Source of the DNA: Zobellia roscoffensis
GTDB lineage: Bacteria > Bacteroidota > Bacteroidia > Flavobacteriales > Flavobacteriaceae
Direction of reading: 5' to 3'
Length of the DNA stretch: 64,000 bases
NCBI RefSeq assembly: GCF_015330165.1
Contig: NZ_JADDXT010000002.1
Coordinates: 1,858,504-1,922,503, forward strand
Below the pieces are notes generated by a model that saw only the letters and a list, made by a program, of their open reading frames with translations, was not told where the DNA came from and did not search any database. Every line of letters begins with the position of its first letter. Positions within the stretch are counted from its first letter, which is position 1. The position numbers and the translations under genes are program-made. Of this stretch, positions 53,753 to 62,224 are shown piece after piece.

Positions 53753-55105
53753 CTAAATGCCCAATACCATTTTAGCAATAGAGAAGTAAATAAGAATGCC
53801 AAAAATATCATTACTGGTGGTAATGAACGGCCCTGTGGCTATGGCTGGGTCAATACCCCTTTTGTGTAAGAATAAGGGGGTGAAAGTACCAATAAAACCA
53901 GCTACGAGTATTACCGCTACTAGAGATAGGCAAATGGCTAATGACGTGAGGAATTCTCCTTTCCAGAACCATGTAAAAATTAAAAGAATAGTGGCTAGGG
54001 CAAACCCGTTCAATAGAGCTAAAAGCATTTCTTTAACAAGGCGGCTACTTACACTACCTTTTAAATCATCATTGGCTAAACCCTGTACGATAATAGCACT
54101 AGATTGTACCCCTACGTTACCTGCCATTGCGGCAATAAGAGGTGTAAAGAAAAATAAAACGGCATGTTTGCTGATCATTTCTTCAAAGCCGCCCATAATG
54201 GCAGCGGCGCCAACCCCACCGATCAAACCTAGAAATAACCATGGTAGGCGTGCTCGAGTTAAATCCCAAATACTATCATCCGCCTCTACATCTTGAGAGA
54301 TACCTGCCGCCATTTGGTAATCCTTGTCCGCCTCTTCTCGAATAACATCTACAATATCGTCAATAGTAATACGGCCTACCAAGCGTCCAATTTCATCAAC
54401 TACCGGAATTGCTTCTAAATCATATTTAGACATGATTTTGGCCACTTCCTCGGGCTTTTCATTTACGTTTACGGAGTCAACCTTTGGAATATAGATTTCG
54501 CTAATGTGTGTGCGGGTAGAGGTGGTCAATAAATCTTTGAGTGAAAGCCGACCTTTTAACTTGTCATCATCGTCCACTACATAAATGGAGTGGACTCTAG
54601 TAACATTCTCCGCTTGGGCGCGCATTTCTTTTACACACTTCAGAACATCCCAGTTTTCGCGGACTTTTACCAATTCTTTCGCCATAAGACCTCCAGCAGA
54701 ATCTTCGTCATATCTTAAGAGGTCTACAATGTCTTTGGCATGCTCACGGTCTTCAATTTCGGAGATAACCTCCTGAACCATATCATTGGGCAACTCTCCA
54801 ATAATATCTGCGGCATCATCCGTATCTAACTCTCCAAGCTCATCGGCAATTTCTTTTGCCGATAAGTTGTTAAGAATAGCTTCACGGACGTCTTCGTCTA
54901 GTTCCGTAAGGACATCGGAAGTCTTGTCACTCTCAAGAAGTTTTATCAGGTATGTAGCCTCGTCTTCGTTAAGCTCGTTGATGATTTCAGCTATATCCGC
55001 ATAATGAATATCGTCCATTAGGGTTACCAGCTCGGTATCCCTTTGGGATTCAATAAGCTGTTCAATTTCAGCTAAGAGTTCATCTGTGAGTTTAAACGGC
55101 GTCAT
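53753..55105 (-). CDS. mgtE: Magnesium transporter MgtE
   Basis: A 450-residue Mg2+ channel of the inner membrane. The cytoplasmic N domain (superhelical, EIINELNEDEATYLIKLLES) and a pair of CBS domains (about residues 135-260, VHSIYVVDDDDKLKGRLSL and EAIPVVDEIGRLVGRITIDDIVDVI) sense Mg2+; five transmembrane helices follow with the conserved pore sequence LIAAMAGNVGVQSSAIIVQGLA and GPFITTSNDIFGILIYF. Length is normal. The gene stands after rsmA, separated by a short terminator. Confidence 0.97.
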   Translation of the reverse strand: MTPFKLTDELLAEIEQLIESQRDTELVTLMDDIHYADIAEIINELNEDEATYLIKLLESDKTSDVLTELDEDVREAILNNLSAKEIADELGELDTDDAADIIGELPNDMVQEVISEIEDREHAKDIVDLLRYDEDSAGGLMAKELVKVRENWDVLKCVKEMRAQAENVTRVHSIYVVDDDDKLKGRLSLKDLLTTSTRTHISEIYIPKVDSVNVNEKPEEVAKIMSKYDLEAIPVVDEIGRLVGRITIDDIVDVIREEADKDYQMAAGISQDVEADDSIWDLTRARLPWLFLGLIGGVGAAAIMGGFEEMISKHAVLFFFTPLIAAMAGNVGVQSSAIIVQGLANDDLKGSVSSRLVKEMLLALLNGFALATILLIFTWFWKGEFLTSLAICLSLVAVILVAGFIGTFTPLFLHKRGIDPAIATGPFITTSNDIFGILIYFSIAKMVLGI

Positions 55106-55156
55106 TTTATGCTATCATACAAATTGGGTTATGTAGAAACTGCGGCAAAGCTAAAT

Positions 55157-55183
55157 AAAAAGAGCTAAAGCGTTGTGCTCTTT
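55157..55183 (-). terminator. Possible terminator of the TPR-rsmA operon
   Basis: AAAGAGC/GCTCTTT stem (arms 55183-55177 and 55165-55159 read on the - strand) followed by TTATTT, about 90 bases after the rsmA stop and before mgtE. The stem has 7 base pairs. Confidence 0.45.
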
Positions 55184-55272
55184 ACGATTTCTTAGCACGC
55201 TTTATCCATGAAGAGCAGTAATAAAAAAGAGAAAGCCTTTAATTCTAGATTCGCCTTACCTAATAAAAAGTA

Positions 55273-56136
55273 TTACTCCAGATCAGAAGCTACTTTTTTT
55301 GTCAATTCAATAAAATCAGCAACGCTTAATTGTTCAGGTCGTTGATCAAAAATAGTTTCACCCCTTAGCTCAGGTGAAAGGTCAAAAGTCTTTAGGCTAT
55401 TGCGAATAGTTTTTCGGCGTTGATTAAAGGCTGCCTTTACAACTCTAAAGAACAATTTTTCATCGCAATCTAGAGTGAAATTCTTTTTGCGGACCAAACG
55501 AAGTACACCGGATTGTACTTTTGGCGGAGGGTCAAATACTTGGGGAGATACCGTAAATAAGTATTCCGCATCATAATACGCCTGTACTAAAACGGATAAA
55601 ATTCCATAAGTTTTATTGCCTTCTCCTTCGCAGATACGTTTGGCTACCTCCTTTTGAAACATGCCTGAAAACTCGGGTACTAGCTCTTTCATTTCCAGCA
55701 TTTTGAAAACGATTTGAGTAGATATATTATAGGGGAAGTTACCCGTTATGGCAAATTGCTCACCCTTAAATAGACTATTCAGGTCATATTTTAAAAAATC
55801 GGCTTCAACTACTTGCAAAGCGCTTTTGCCGGACATCGCTTTTGGATGTTCTAACGGAAAACTATGATTGAGGTAAACAATAGAATCCGCATCAAGGTCC
55901 ATCGCCACTAAATTTACATCTTGTAAAAGCAAGTACTTAGTGAGTACGCCGGTACCTGGGCCTATTTCTATTACATTTCTATAACCATCCAGAGAAAGGG
56001 TGTCCGCAATTTTTTGGGCGATTTCCTCATCCTTTAAAAAATGTTGGCCAAGATGTTTTTTTGCCTTTACGGGACTCTCTTCTTTCCAAGGTTCTGTATG
56101 TTGACTCTTATAATACTTCTTTTTTTTCTTGCCCAT
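55273..56136 (-). CDS. rsmA: 16S rRNA dimethyltransferase RsmA (KsgA)
   Basis: A 287-residue SAM-dependent enzyme that dimethylates two adjacent adenines near the 3' end of 16S rRNA. After a basic N-terminus (MGKKKKKYYKSQ) come KAKKHLGQHFLKDEEIA, the SAM motif VIEIGPGTGVLTKYLL, and NFPYNISTQIVFKML (the N-L/F-P-Y catalytic motif). The C-terminal RNA-binding part ends in LTKKVASDLE. It is the last gene of a four-gene run with TPR, DUF4286 and GGCT genes, 9 bases from GGCT. Confidence 0.97.
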   Translation of the reverse strand: MGKKKKKYYKSQHTEPWKEESPVKAKKHLGQHFLKDEEIAQKIADTLSLDGYRNVIEIGPGTGVLTKYLLLQDVNLVAMDLDADSIVYLNHSFPLEHPKAMSGKSALQVVEADFLKYDLNSLFKGEQFAITGNFPYNISTQIVFKMLEMKELVPEFSGMFQKEVAKRICEGEGNKTYGILSVLVQAYYDAEYLFTVSPQVFDPPPKVQSGVLRLVRKKNFTLDCDEKLFFRVVKAAFNQRRKTIRNSLKTFDLSPELRGETIFDQRPEQLSVADFIELTKKVASDLE

Positions 56137-56145
56137 ATGCTTCTT

Positions 56146-56448
56146 TTAAGCCTTTACATAAACCCAGGCACTAACGCCAGAGATTAAATCGACTTTAATT
56201 TTTTTATATGCAGAACCCTCGTACTGGTCGGCTTTCGCCAGCTCTTCATCAATCAGCTCATAAACCGTGCCGTTAACCTGTTGATTCTTATTCTCGGTCG
56301 GTTCTATAACGGGGTATCTGCCAAATATTTTTTCTTCTGATATGCGAAACCCCATCAAACCATCTTTGGAGCCATTCAATAAGCGCTCAAACACTTGTAG
56401 TTGTATAGAACGATCCTGAAGGGTGCCATAGGTAAATAGGTAATGCAT
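56146..56448 (-). CDS. Gamma-glutamylcyclotransferase-like (AIG2-like) protein
   Basis: A 100-residue protein of the GGCT fold: MHYLFTYGTLQDRSIQLQVFERLLNG (YGTL motif), VNGTVYELIDEELAKADQYEGSAYKKI with the acidic active-site region. The family can cleave gamma-glutamyl amines, but many members have no known activity. It lies between DUF4286 and rsmA, cotranscribed. Confidence 0.92.
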   Translation of the reverse strand: MHYLFTYGTLQDRSIQLQVFERLLNGSKDGLMGFRISEEKIFGRYPVIEPTENKNQQVNGTVYELIDEELAKADQYEGSAYKKIKVDLISGVSAWVYVKA

Positions 56449-56468
56449 GCCAGATTGTCTATTCGTAA

Positions 56469-56780
56469 TTAGTGCTCACTTACAATCTCCATTTCAGTTC
56501 TAAAGGACACAAATTTGTTTGGAAACCGTTTGTGGGCATCCTCCCGTAATCTGGGTGCGTCTTCAGAGTAATAGCGCTGCAGCTCATCTTTGCTTAAAGT
56601 GGTAAATTGTACGGAATAACTTACGCCGCCCATATCTTCCTCAACCAAAATTTTACTCATTTTGGCATTCAGGAATTTTCCGGTGGCGAGCACGTCCGGA
56701 ATATGGACTTCGCGCATCCAAACGAGCCATTCATCATGAACGGATTCCTCTATGTTGGTTGTTACGTTGTATATATACAT
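56469..56780 (-). CDS. DUF4286 family protein
   Basis: A 103-residue cytoplasmic protein matching DUF4286: MYIYNVTTNIEESVHDEWLVWMREVHIP, GGVSYSVQFTTLSKDELQRYYSEDAPRLREDAHKRFPNKFVSFRTEMEIV. It is a small ferredoxin-like fold of unknown function, regularly found near rsmA in flavobacteria (inferred). It starts after the TPR gene, 20 bases. Confidence 0.93.
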   Translation of the reverse strand: MYIYNVTTNIEESVHDEWLVWMREVHIPDVLATGKFLNAKMSKILVEEDMGGVSYSVQFTTLSKDELQRYYSEDAPRLREDAHKRFPNKFVSFRTEMEIVSEH

Positions 56781-56800
56781 GTTGTTGGTTTTTAATGGAT

Positions 56801-58585
56801 TTAATTCACGGCATCTCCTCTCAGTATTCTAAAATTCTTTCGCGCTTGTGGAAAATAATAACTGTCCTGGTAGTTATAAATGATTTTTTCATAGTGCGAT
56901 TTAGCCTTTTCAGGCTCGTTCAATGTGTTTCTATAGAGTTCTGCCAGCGCAAAATGCGCATCGTCTGCCAAAATACCACTGGCGTAGAACTCCGTTATTT
57001 TTTGGTAATTGTATTCGGCGGCTTCATAGGATTTGATACTTTCTAGAAGTTTACCTTGTTTAAGAAGGGCTTCGTCCTCTATTTTTTCGCCTTTATGGTT
57101 TTCAAGAATTCCATCAAGCTCGGTAATGGCTTCTTTTGTTTTATTTTGATAGGCTAGAAGGTCTGCCCGGGCATATTTCTTTAAAGCGGTCTGCGTAGAG
57201 TCTTCCAGCGAATTGTCTGAAATTAATAAACTCAATTGCATGGCATCATTGGCAATGAGCTGGGATGTTGAGCTTCTTAGTACTTTAAGCTGGGTAAGAG
57301 CCCAGTCAAAATCGCCTTTGTAGAAACTGGTCTGGGCCACCTTAAACCGTGCATTTTGCCCCAGTACATCATTTTTTAGGTTTTGTTGTATTTGCGAAAA
57401 ATAAATGAGCGCTTCATTAAATTTTTTGTCATAGACCAAAATATCACCTAAGGCTAATTTTACAAAAGCCTTCCCTCGTGCGTTTAGCGGAAGCTCTAAA
57501 CTTTGCTTTAGAATCTGGACGGCCATTTCCGGAGTTTCTTTTTTAAAGGTCAGAAAGTTTGCATATGCCACTTGCAATTGCAGGGTTTGAGCCTTGTAGC
57601 CGTGTATGTTGATTAGTTCATCAAATTGTTTTTGGACGGTTTGCAACTCTTTTTCAGAAGGGTCTAAAAGCTGAATATCAATAAGGTTTAATTGAGCGTT
57701 TAGCTTAGTGACGGCGTCACCACTATTATCTGCTATAAATTGAAATATTTCTTGAGCGGTTTCGGTTTCATTCTCTTCCAGCGCTAAATTACCAAGCGTA
57801 TTTAGGCGATGCATGTTTGCACCTTCCATTCGTTTATAAATGGCTTTTTCCTGTCTAAAAGCGCTGTTGTATTGCTTTTGCTGTACAAATAACCAACTGA
57901 GAAGCTCGTTCCAGAGTATATCTGGATTCTTCTGGGCGTTTTGTAGGAGTATTTTTTTGAAAGTGATATTGTTTTCATTTTCGGCATCTGCCGTAATGAA
58001 ATCATCTATATTCCTAAGTACGTTAGATTTTGATGTCTTGCCCTCACTGATAAGGGTGAGGTACGAAACATACATTTTTTCAATATTCCCCTGTTCACCA
58101 TAAATGCGGGCCATTTGGTAATTATAATCCAATTGAGGATTTAATTCCATGGCTTTAGTATAAGCGGAGAGTGCTTCGTCTAAAAGTGCATATTTTTGAA
58201 AGCGATAACCAATGCCGTACCCGTAGTTCGGGTTTTTTTCAATTTGTGAAATTGCTTTTTGATAGTATTCTTTTGCTTTTTCTGGTAGGTTTTGCAATCT
58301 GTAGTTATACCCCATTTCAATTAATAAAGTGGGAAAGACATTGGCATCCTTAATTTTTTCGGATAACAAATTCTCTGCGTCCGTATAGCGTTCCAATTGC
58401 TGGTAGGTTGCAATAAGTGCTTCGGTGTAGTCGGTTCTACGTGGGTTTTTTTTTGCCAATTTTTCATAGTACACTACAGCCTTGTCAAAATCCCCATCGT
58501 TAAAATACTGTTTTGCCAAGAAGTCTTCTTGGGCCACAGCAGAAAATGTAATAAGAAGAATGGCGATGCTATATAGAGCCTTCAT
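56801..58585 (-). CDS. Exported TPR repeat protein
   Basis: A 594-residue protein with a signal peptide (MKALYSIAILLITFSAVAQ) and tetratricopeptide repeats throughout: KQYFNDGDFDKAVVYYEKLAKKNP, EMGYNYRLQNLPEKAKEYYQKAI, QKYALLDEALSAYTKAMELNP, KFNEALIYFSQIQQNL and others. Such repeats mediate protein contacts, so it may be a scaffold in the periplasm. It is the first gene of the rsmA run, with a TAAATTTG box 14 bases upstream. Confidence 0.92.
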   Translation of the reverse strand: MKALYSIAILLITFSAVAQEDFLAKQYFNDGDFDKAVVYYEKLAKKNPRRTDYTEALIATYQQLERYTDAENLLSEKIKDANVFPTLLIEMGYNYRLQNLPEKAKEYYQKAISQIEKNPNYGYGIGYRFQKYALLDEALSAYTKAMELNPQLDYNYQMARIYGEQGNIEKMYVSYLTLISEGKTSKSNVLRNIDDFITADAENENNITFKKILLQNAQKNPDILWNELLSWLFVQQKQYNSAFRQEKAIYKRMEGANMHRLNTLGNLALEENETETAQEIFQFIADNSGDAVTKLNAQLNLIDIQLLDPSEKELQTVQKQFDELINIHGYKAQTLQLQVAYANFLTFKKETPEMAVQILKQSLELPLNARGKAFVKLALGDILVYDKKFNEALIYFSQIQQNLKNDVLGQNARFKVAQTSFYKGDFDWALTQLKVLRSSTSQLIANDAMQLSLLISDNSLEDSTQTALKKYARADLLAYQNKTKEAITELDGILENHKGEKIEDEALLKQGKLLESIKSYEAAEYNYQKITEFYASGILADDAHFALAELYRNTLNEPEKAKSHYEKIIYNYQDSYYFPQARKNFRILRGDAVN

Positions 58586-58598
58586 ATGTGAAATTTAA

Positions 58599-58606
58599 CA
58601 AATTTA
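58599..58606 (-). promoter_or_regulatory. -7 element of the TPR-rsmA operon
   Basis: TAAATTTG on the - strand, 13 bases before the ATG at 58585. No convincing -33 box. Confidence 0.4.
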
Positions 58607-58791
58607 CGTCAGCCCCGGAAAAGAATCTGTTAAGGGGACTATAATTTGGGCATAAATAGATTGTGACCCAAGTTTACCTCGTTTTATACACTATTAAAAG
58701 CCATTCATACAATGTTGAATAGTATCTAATTCATAGTGTAATACATTTACAATCAGAACATTAATTAATATGAATTTAAAAAATAGAAAAA

Positions 58792-59103
58792 ATGGCAGTG
58801 TTTGTAAAAAATTGTGACCGTTATGCGGCGTTTCTCTATCCGAACGGAACTAACTCAGGTAGAATTAATTTGTACTGTGCAGATGGGTATAGGCTATATC
58901 TGATCTTTGCAGATGGAAATCTATCCGATAATACCTATAACGAAGGCATAAAAACTGGAGTGGGTTACCAACCAATAGATAGGTATAGTGATTATTTGGA
59001 TTTGGTTAGAAATGAAAAACCAATACGAGTAACGTTCAATACCACTAGGAAAAGTTATGTTGTCTACGCCTCTGGTGAAGAGGTTGGGGAAGGAGAGATG
59101 TAA
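58792..59103 (+). CDS. Small hypothetical protein (103 residues), lone gene
   Basis: A 103-residue protein with no signal peptide or membrane helix, mostly beta. It begins MAVFVKNCDRYAAFLYPNGT and contains the SGRINLYCADGYRLYLIFADG stretch of alternating hydrophobic residues, then YQPIDRYSDYLDLVRNEKPIRVTFNT. Two Cys are present. I do not recognise the family. It is a single-gene unit: about 200 bases of AT-rich leader upstream and a strong terminator immediately downstream, so it is expressed on its own. Codon use does not differ visibly from its neighbours. Confidence 0.75.
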   Translation: MAVFVKNCDRYAAFLYPNGTNSGRINLYCADGYRLYLIFADGNLSDNTYNEGIKTGVGYQPIDRYSDYLDLVRNEKPIRVTFNTTRKSYVVYASGEEVGEGEM

Positions 59104-59116
59104 ATTGTGTAAAACA

Positions 59117-59150
59117 AAATCGGCCAGACGTATTGATCCTGGCCGATTTT
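59117..59150. terminator. Bidirectional terminator between the 103-residue gene and serS
   Basis: Perfect 12-bp arms, AAAATCGGCCAG (59117-59128) and CTGGCCGATTTT (59139-59150), with a 10-base loop and a T-run after it. It sits 14 bases after the stop of the small gene and serves the convergent serS as well. Confidence 0.9.
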
Positions 59151-59170
59151 TTATTCTTGTGCGGTTCTAT

Positions 59171-60442
59171 TTAATCTATGCGACTAAATCCACAATAAGG
59201 CACCAATACTTCTGGAATTTCAATTCCGTCTGCAGTTTGGTAGTTTTCTAAAATACCCGCTAATACTCTTGGCAACGCTAAAGAACTTCCGTTTAAGGTG
59301 TGAGCCAATTGACTTTTTCCGTTTTCGTCTTTATAGCGTAGTTTTAATCGGTTGGCTTGGTAGGTTTCAAAATTAGAAACCGAACTAATTTCCAACCAAC
59401 GGTCTTGTGCGGTAGAGAATACCTCAAAATCAAAAGTAAGTGCAGAGGTAAAACCTAGGTCACCACCACAAAGTCTAAGAATACGGTATGGCAACTTAAG
59501 CTCTCTAAGGATGTTTTTTACATGTTCTACCATACCATCTAAAGCCTTAAACGAATTGGCAGGGTTTTCCACACGTACTATTTCAACTTTATCAAATTGG
59601 TGTAAACGGTTCAGGCCACGAACGTGAGCGCCATAGCTACCCGCTTCCCTTCTAAAACAAGGTGTGTAGGCGGTATAACAAATAGGGAAGTCACTTTCTG
59701 CTACTATTTCATCACGAAAAAGATTGGTAACAGGAACTTCCGCTGTTGGAATAAGATATAAATCATCTTCTCCTACGTGGTACATCTGCCCTTCTTTATC
59801 CGGTAATTGCCCTGTGCCAAGACCGGAGGCTTCATTCACCAGGTGCGGCACCTGTATTTCCGTATAACCCGCTTCTGCATTCTTATCAAGAAAATAAGAA
59901 ATTAAAGCACGTTGTAATCGAGCACCTTTTCCTTTGTAGACCGGGAAACCAGCACCGGTAACTTTTACGCCCAGCTCAAAGTTGATGATATCGTACTTTT
60001 TAGCCAATTCCCAGTGGGGAAGCGCATCTGCGATTAAAGTAGGGACCTCTCCTTCCTTGAATATTTCTTCATTATCCTCGTCAGAATTACCTGCAGGAAC
60101 AGAGTCATGAGGTACATTTGGTATTTTGTACAGTGCTTTTTGAAGCTCTTCGGCAATGGTGTTCAGCTCATCGCTTAGTTTTTTTGAGTCTTCCTTTAGG
60201 GAGCCCGTTTTTTCTTTAAGCACATTGGCTTCTTGAGCTTTACCACTTTTAAAGAGCATACCTATTTCTTTGGAAAGTTTGTTGCTTTCCGCTAGGGTAG
60301 TGTCCAAAGCTGTTTGTGTTGAACGTCTTTTCTCATCCAATTGTAATACTTCATCAATCAAAGGTGCGGCATCTATATTACGCTTTTTTAATGCGTTTAT
60401 GATGTCGTCTTTTTTGTCTCGAACTACGTGTAGCTGTAACAT
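59171..60442 (-). CDS. serS: Seryl-tRNA synthetase
   Basis: A 423-residue class II aminoacyl-tRNA synthetase. The N-terminal coiled-coil arm (residues ~30-105, EVLQLDEKRRSTQTALDTTL ... DELNTIAEELQKAL) grips the tRNA. The catalytic core has motif 2 (PCFRREAGSYGAHVRGLNRLHQFDKVE) and motif 3 (HTLNGSSLALPRVLAGILENYQTADG). Length is standard. A TAAATTTG box lies 20 bases upstream of the ATG at 60442. Confidence 0.97.
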   Translation of the reverse strand: MLQLHVVRDKKDDIINALKKRNIDAAPLIDEVLQLDEKRRSTQTALDTTLAESNKLSKEIGMLFKSGKAQEANVLKEKTGSLKEDSKKLSDELNTIAEELQKALYKIPNVPHDSVPAGNSDEDNEEIFKEGEVPTLIADALPHWELAKKYDIINFELGVKVTGAGFPVYKGKGARLQRALISYFLDKNAEAGYTEIQVPHLVNEASGLGTGQLPDKEGQMYHVGEDDLYLIPTAEVPVTNLFRDEIVAESDFPICYTAYTPCFRREAGSYGAHVRGLNRLHQFDKVEIVRVENPANSFKALDGMVEHVKNILRELKLPYRILRLCGGDLGFTSALTFDFEVFSTAQDRWLEISSVSNFETYQANRLKLRYKDENGKSQLAHTLNGSSLALPRVLAGILENYQTADGIEIPEVLVPYCGFSRID

Positions 60443-60461
60443 TGCTCTTAAATTTAGTCTG

Positions 60462-60469
60462 CAAATTTA
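60462..60469 (-). promoter_or_regulatory. -7 element of serS
   Basis: TAAATTTG on the - strand, 19 bases before the serS ATG. No clear TTTG at -33. Confidence 0.4.
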
Positions 60470-60521
60470 AACTAATGATTAAAAACGAATACATTTACAG
60501 CCGTTATAATCTTATTATTTT

Positions 60522-60899
60522 ATGGTTTTTGAACATTTAGCGTTGAACGTTACGGATATTAAGAAAAGAGTGGACTGGTTTGTAGCTCATCTGGGTCTTA
60601 AGGTGGTGGTTGCTAAAGAGAATCCGCCTTTTATGACGTTCTTGGCCGACTCCACAGATAGGGTGATATTAGAATTGTATCAAAAAGAGAACGAACCTTT
60701 TAGCAATTTTAAAGAACGGCAACCGGCAACATTCCATATGGCATTCGTTTCTGATGATGCTAAACTTGATAAAGAAAGGCTAATACGTGAAGGGGCATCT
60801 TTGGTAGAAGAAGTAAAACGTGAAGGGGTGTATTTGGTTATGCTGCGTGACCCATGGGGAATGCCTTTACAACTTTGTCAACGGGCCAATAAGTTTTAA
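60522..60899 (+). CDS. VOC family (glyoxalase-like) protein
   Basis: A 125-residue protein of the vicinal oxygen chelate fold: MVFEHLALNVTDIKKRVDWFVAHLGLKVV (first metal His), DRVILELYQKENEPF (Glu), FHMAFVSDDAKLDKERLIREGA (second His) and RDPWGMPLQLCQR. The four metal-binding positions are all plausible, so it may be an active lyase or dioxygenase. Its TAA stop overlaps the stop of the convergent HTTM gene. Confidence 0.9.
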   Translation: MVFEHLALNVTDIKKRVDWFVAHLGLKVVVAKENPPFMTFLADSTDRVILELYQKENEPFSNFKERQPATFHMAFVSDDAKLDKERLIREGASLVEEVKREGVYLVMLRDPWGMPLQLCQRANKF

Positions 60900-62224
60900 T
60901 GCTTTTCTGATCCGGGTGAGGGGTAGATCCATTCGTTATGCCAAAAGTAATTCCATTTAACATGGGCTAAATCTACTTTAGGGTCTATAAACGGGCGGTA
61001 AGGTTTACTGTTAATACTAACTCTGGAGTTCACGGCGTATACCTCTATTTGCTCTCCTTTTGCTGCGTATTCTTTTTTTAACCTTTGCGCAAATTGCCAA
61101 ATAAAGTCTGGGTAGCCGCCAATTCTACGCAGTTGCTTTTTGGTAAGGTAATCTTCGTTTTTTATTGTAGTTTTTTCACCGGTTTCCTTATTTACTACTT
61201 TGAATTTTAAGGATCCGGACCGACTCCTGAGCATCATGCGCCAACTTAATCTATGGCCTTCTTCCGTCCATAAGACATCATCTTTTATAAAATGATGTCT
61301 TACGGGTAATGCTAGCTGTACCAAGAAATACAGGCCGCCAAGTATAAAAAGGATATTTTTATACTTAGGGACTTCCAGCTTCTGTAGCAGGTATGGTTTT
61401 TTCTTTTTAAAGAATATTTTTCGAATCGTTTCAGGTTCAAAAAAGAACACTGTAAAGGCTAATGCCAAATAAGGGAATATGCCAATTTGAAAAACAATAG
61501 AATTGAACAGATGGAAAAATATGGATGCGAAAAAAGCAATTTTTCGAGTGGGTTTCCAGAGGAGTGCCGGTACTATGAGTAAGTCGAATAAAATACCGGA
61601 AATACCTATAATTTTATGAAGGAACGGTTCTTGTAAAAGACCTCCAATGATTGGGTAGCTTGCCTTATTGAGCATAAGAACGCGGACAATGCCAAAATCT
61701 AGCCAATCTCCGTAAAGTTTTGCTATAGAGGCATAAGTATAGACGATAATCAATTGAAAAATTATAGCCCACCTCACATACGTTAACATACTATTACTTT
61801 GCAAAAGTGGATTTCTTTTTGCGTCTATAGAATAGCTTCGGTGCGCTGGTAAAAAGCACATGATCAACGAGATTAGTACTAAAAGGTAATAGTGATTGTT
61901 GTATGATGTTTTTTGCATCAGGTATACACCTGTCCACATTACGGTGAACGAAATGATGGCAAAACGGTATTTGTACCCCAAGGAGATTAGTACGCCAAGT
62001 GTACCCATGGCGAAAAAGTAATAATACATGCCTAAGCCCGGTAAGGGCTGCAGCCAATCAAAACCGATAAAGTTGAAAGTGAATTTTGGTTCAATTAGCG
62101 TTCTTCTGACCCAGCCAGTTAAAATGGCGCCATAACATTCTAGGGAGACTAGTATTCCGAAAAAAACACGAAAAATAATCAGTTGTGAATTATCGATTTT
62201 CGAAAAGAGAAAACGATTCAGCAT
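60896..62224 (-). CDS. HTTM-domain membrane protein (vitamin K-dependent carboxylase-like)
   Basis: A 442-residue membrane protein with the horizontally transferred transmembrane (HTTM) domain, related to vitamin K-dependent gamma-carboxylase. The N-terminal part has several helices (IIFRVFFGILVSLECYGAI, GMYYYFFAMGTLGVLISLGY, WAIIFQLIIVYTYASIAKLYGDWLDFG, HLFNSIVFQIGIFPYLALAFTVFFF), with a soluble C-terminal part rich in charged residues (RHHFIKDDVLWTEEGHRLSWRMMLRSRSG). Bacterial HTTM proteins have no assigned substrate. The ATG directly follows the ribF stop (zero gap), so the two are coupled. Confidence 0.9.
   Translation of the reverse strand: MLNRFLFSKIDNSQLIIFRVFFGILVSLECYGAILTGWVRRTLIEPKFTFNFIGFDWLQPLPGLGMYYYFFAMGTLGVLISLGYKYRFAIISFTVMWTGVYLMQKTSYNNHYYLLVLISLIMCFLPAHRSYSIDAKRNPLLQSNSMLTYVRWAIIFQLIIVYTYASIAKLYGDWLDFGIVRVLMLNKASYPIIGGLLQEPFLHKIIGISGILFDLLIVPALLWKPTRKIAFFASIFFHLFNSIVFQIGIFPYLALAFTVFFFEPETIRKIFFKKKKPYLLQKLEVPKYKNILFILGGLYFLVQLALPVRHHFIKDDVLWTEEGHRLSWRMMLRSRSGSLKFKVVNKETGEKTTIKNEDYLTKKQLRRIGGYPDFIWQFAQRLKKEYAAKGEQIEVYAVNSRVSINSKPYRPFIDPKVDLAHVKWNYFWHNEWIYPSPGSEKH

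Noticed and set aside
53796..54296. 166-residue open frame on the + strand inside mgtE
   Set aside because: Antisense to the conserved membrane part of MgtE with low-complexity translation; a shadow frame.
58770..58817. 15-codon ORF (ATG AAT TTA...) overlapping the start of the 103-residue gene
   Set aside because: Very short, different frame, no leader-peptide features such as repeated codons for one amino acid.
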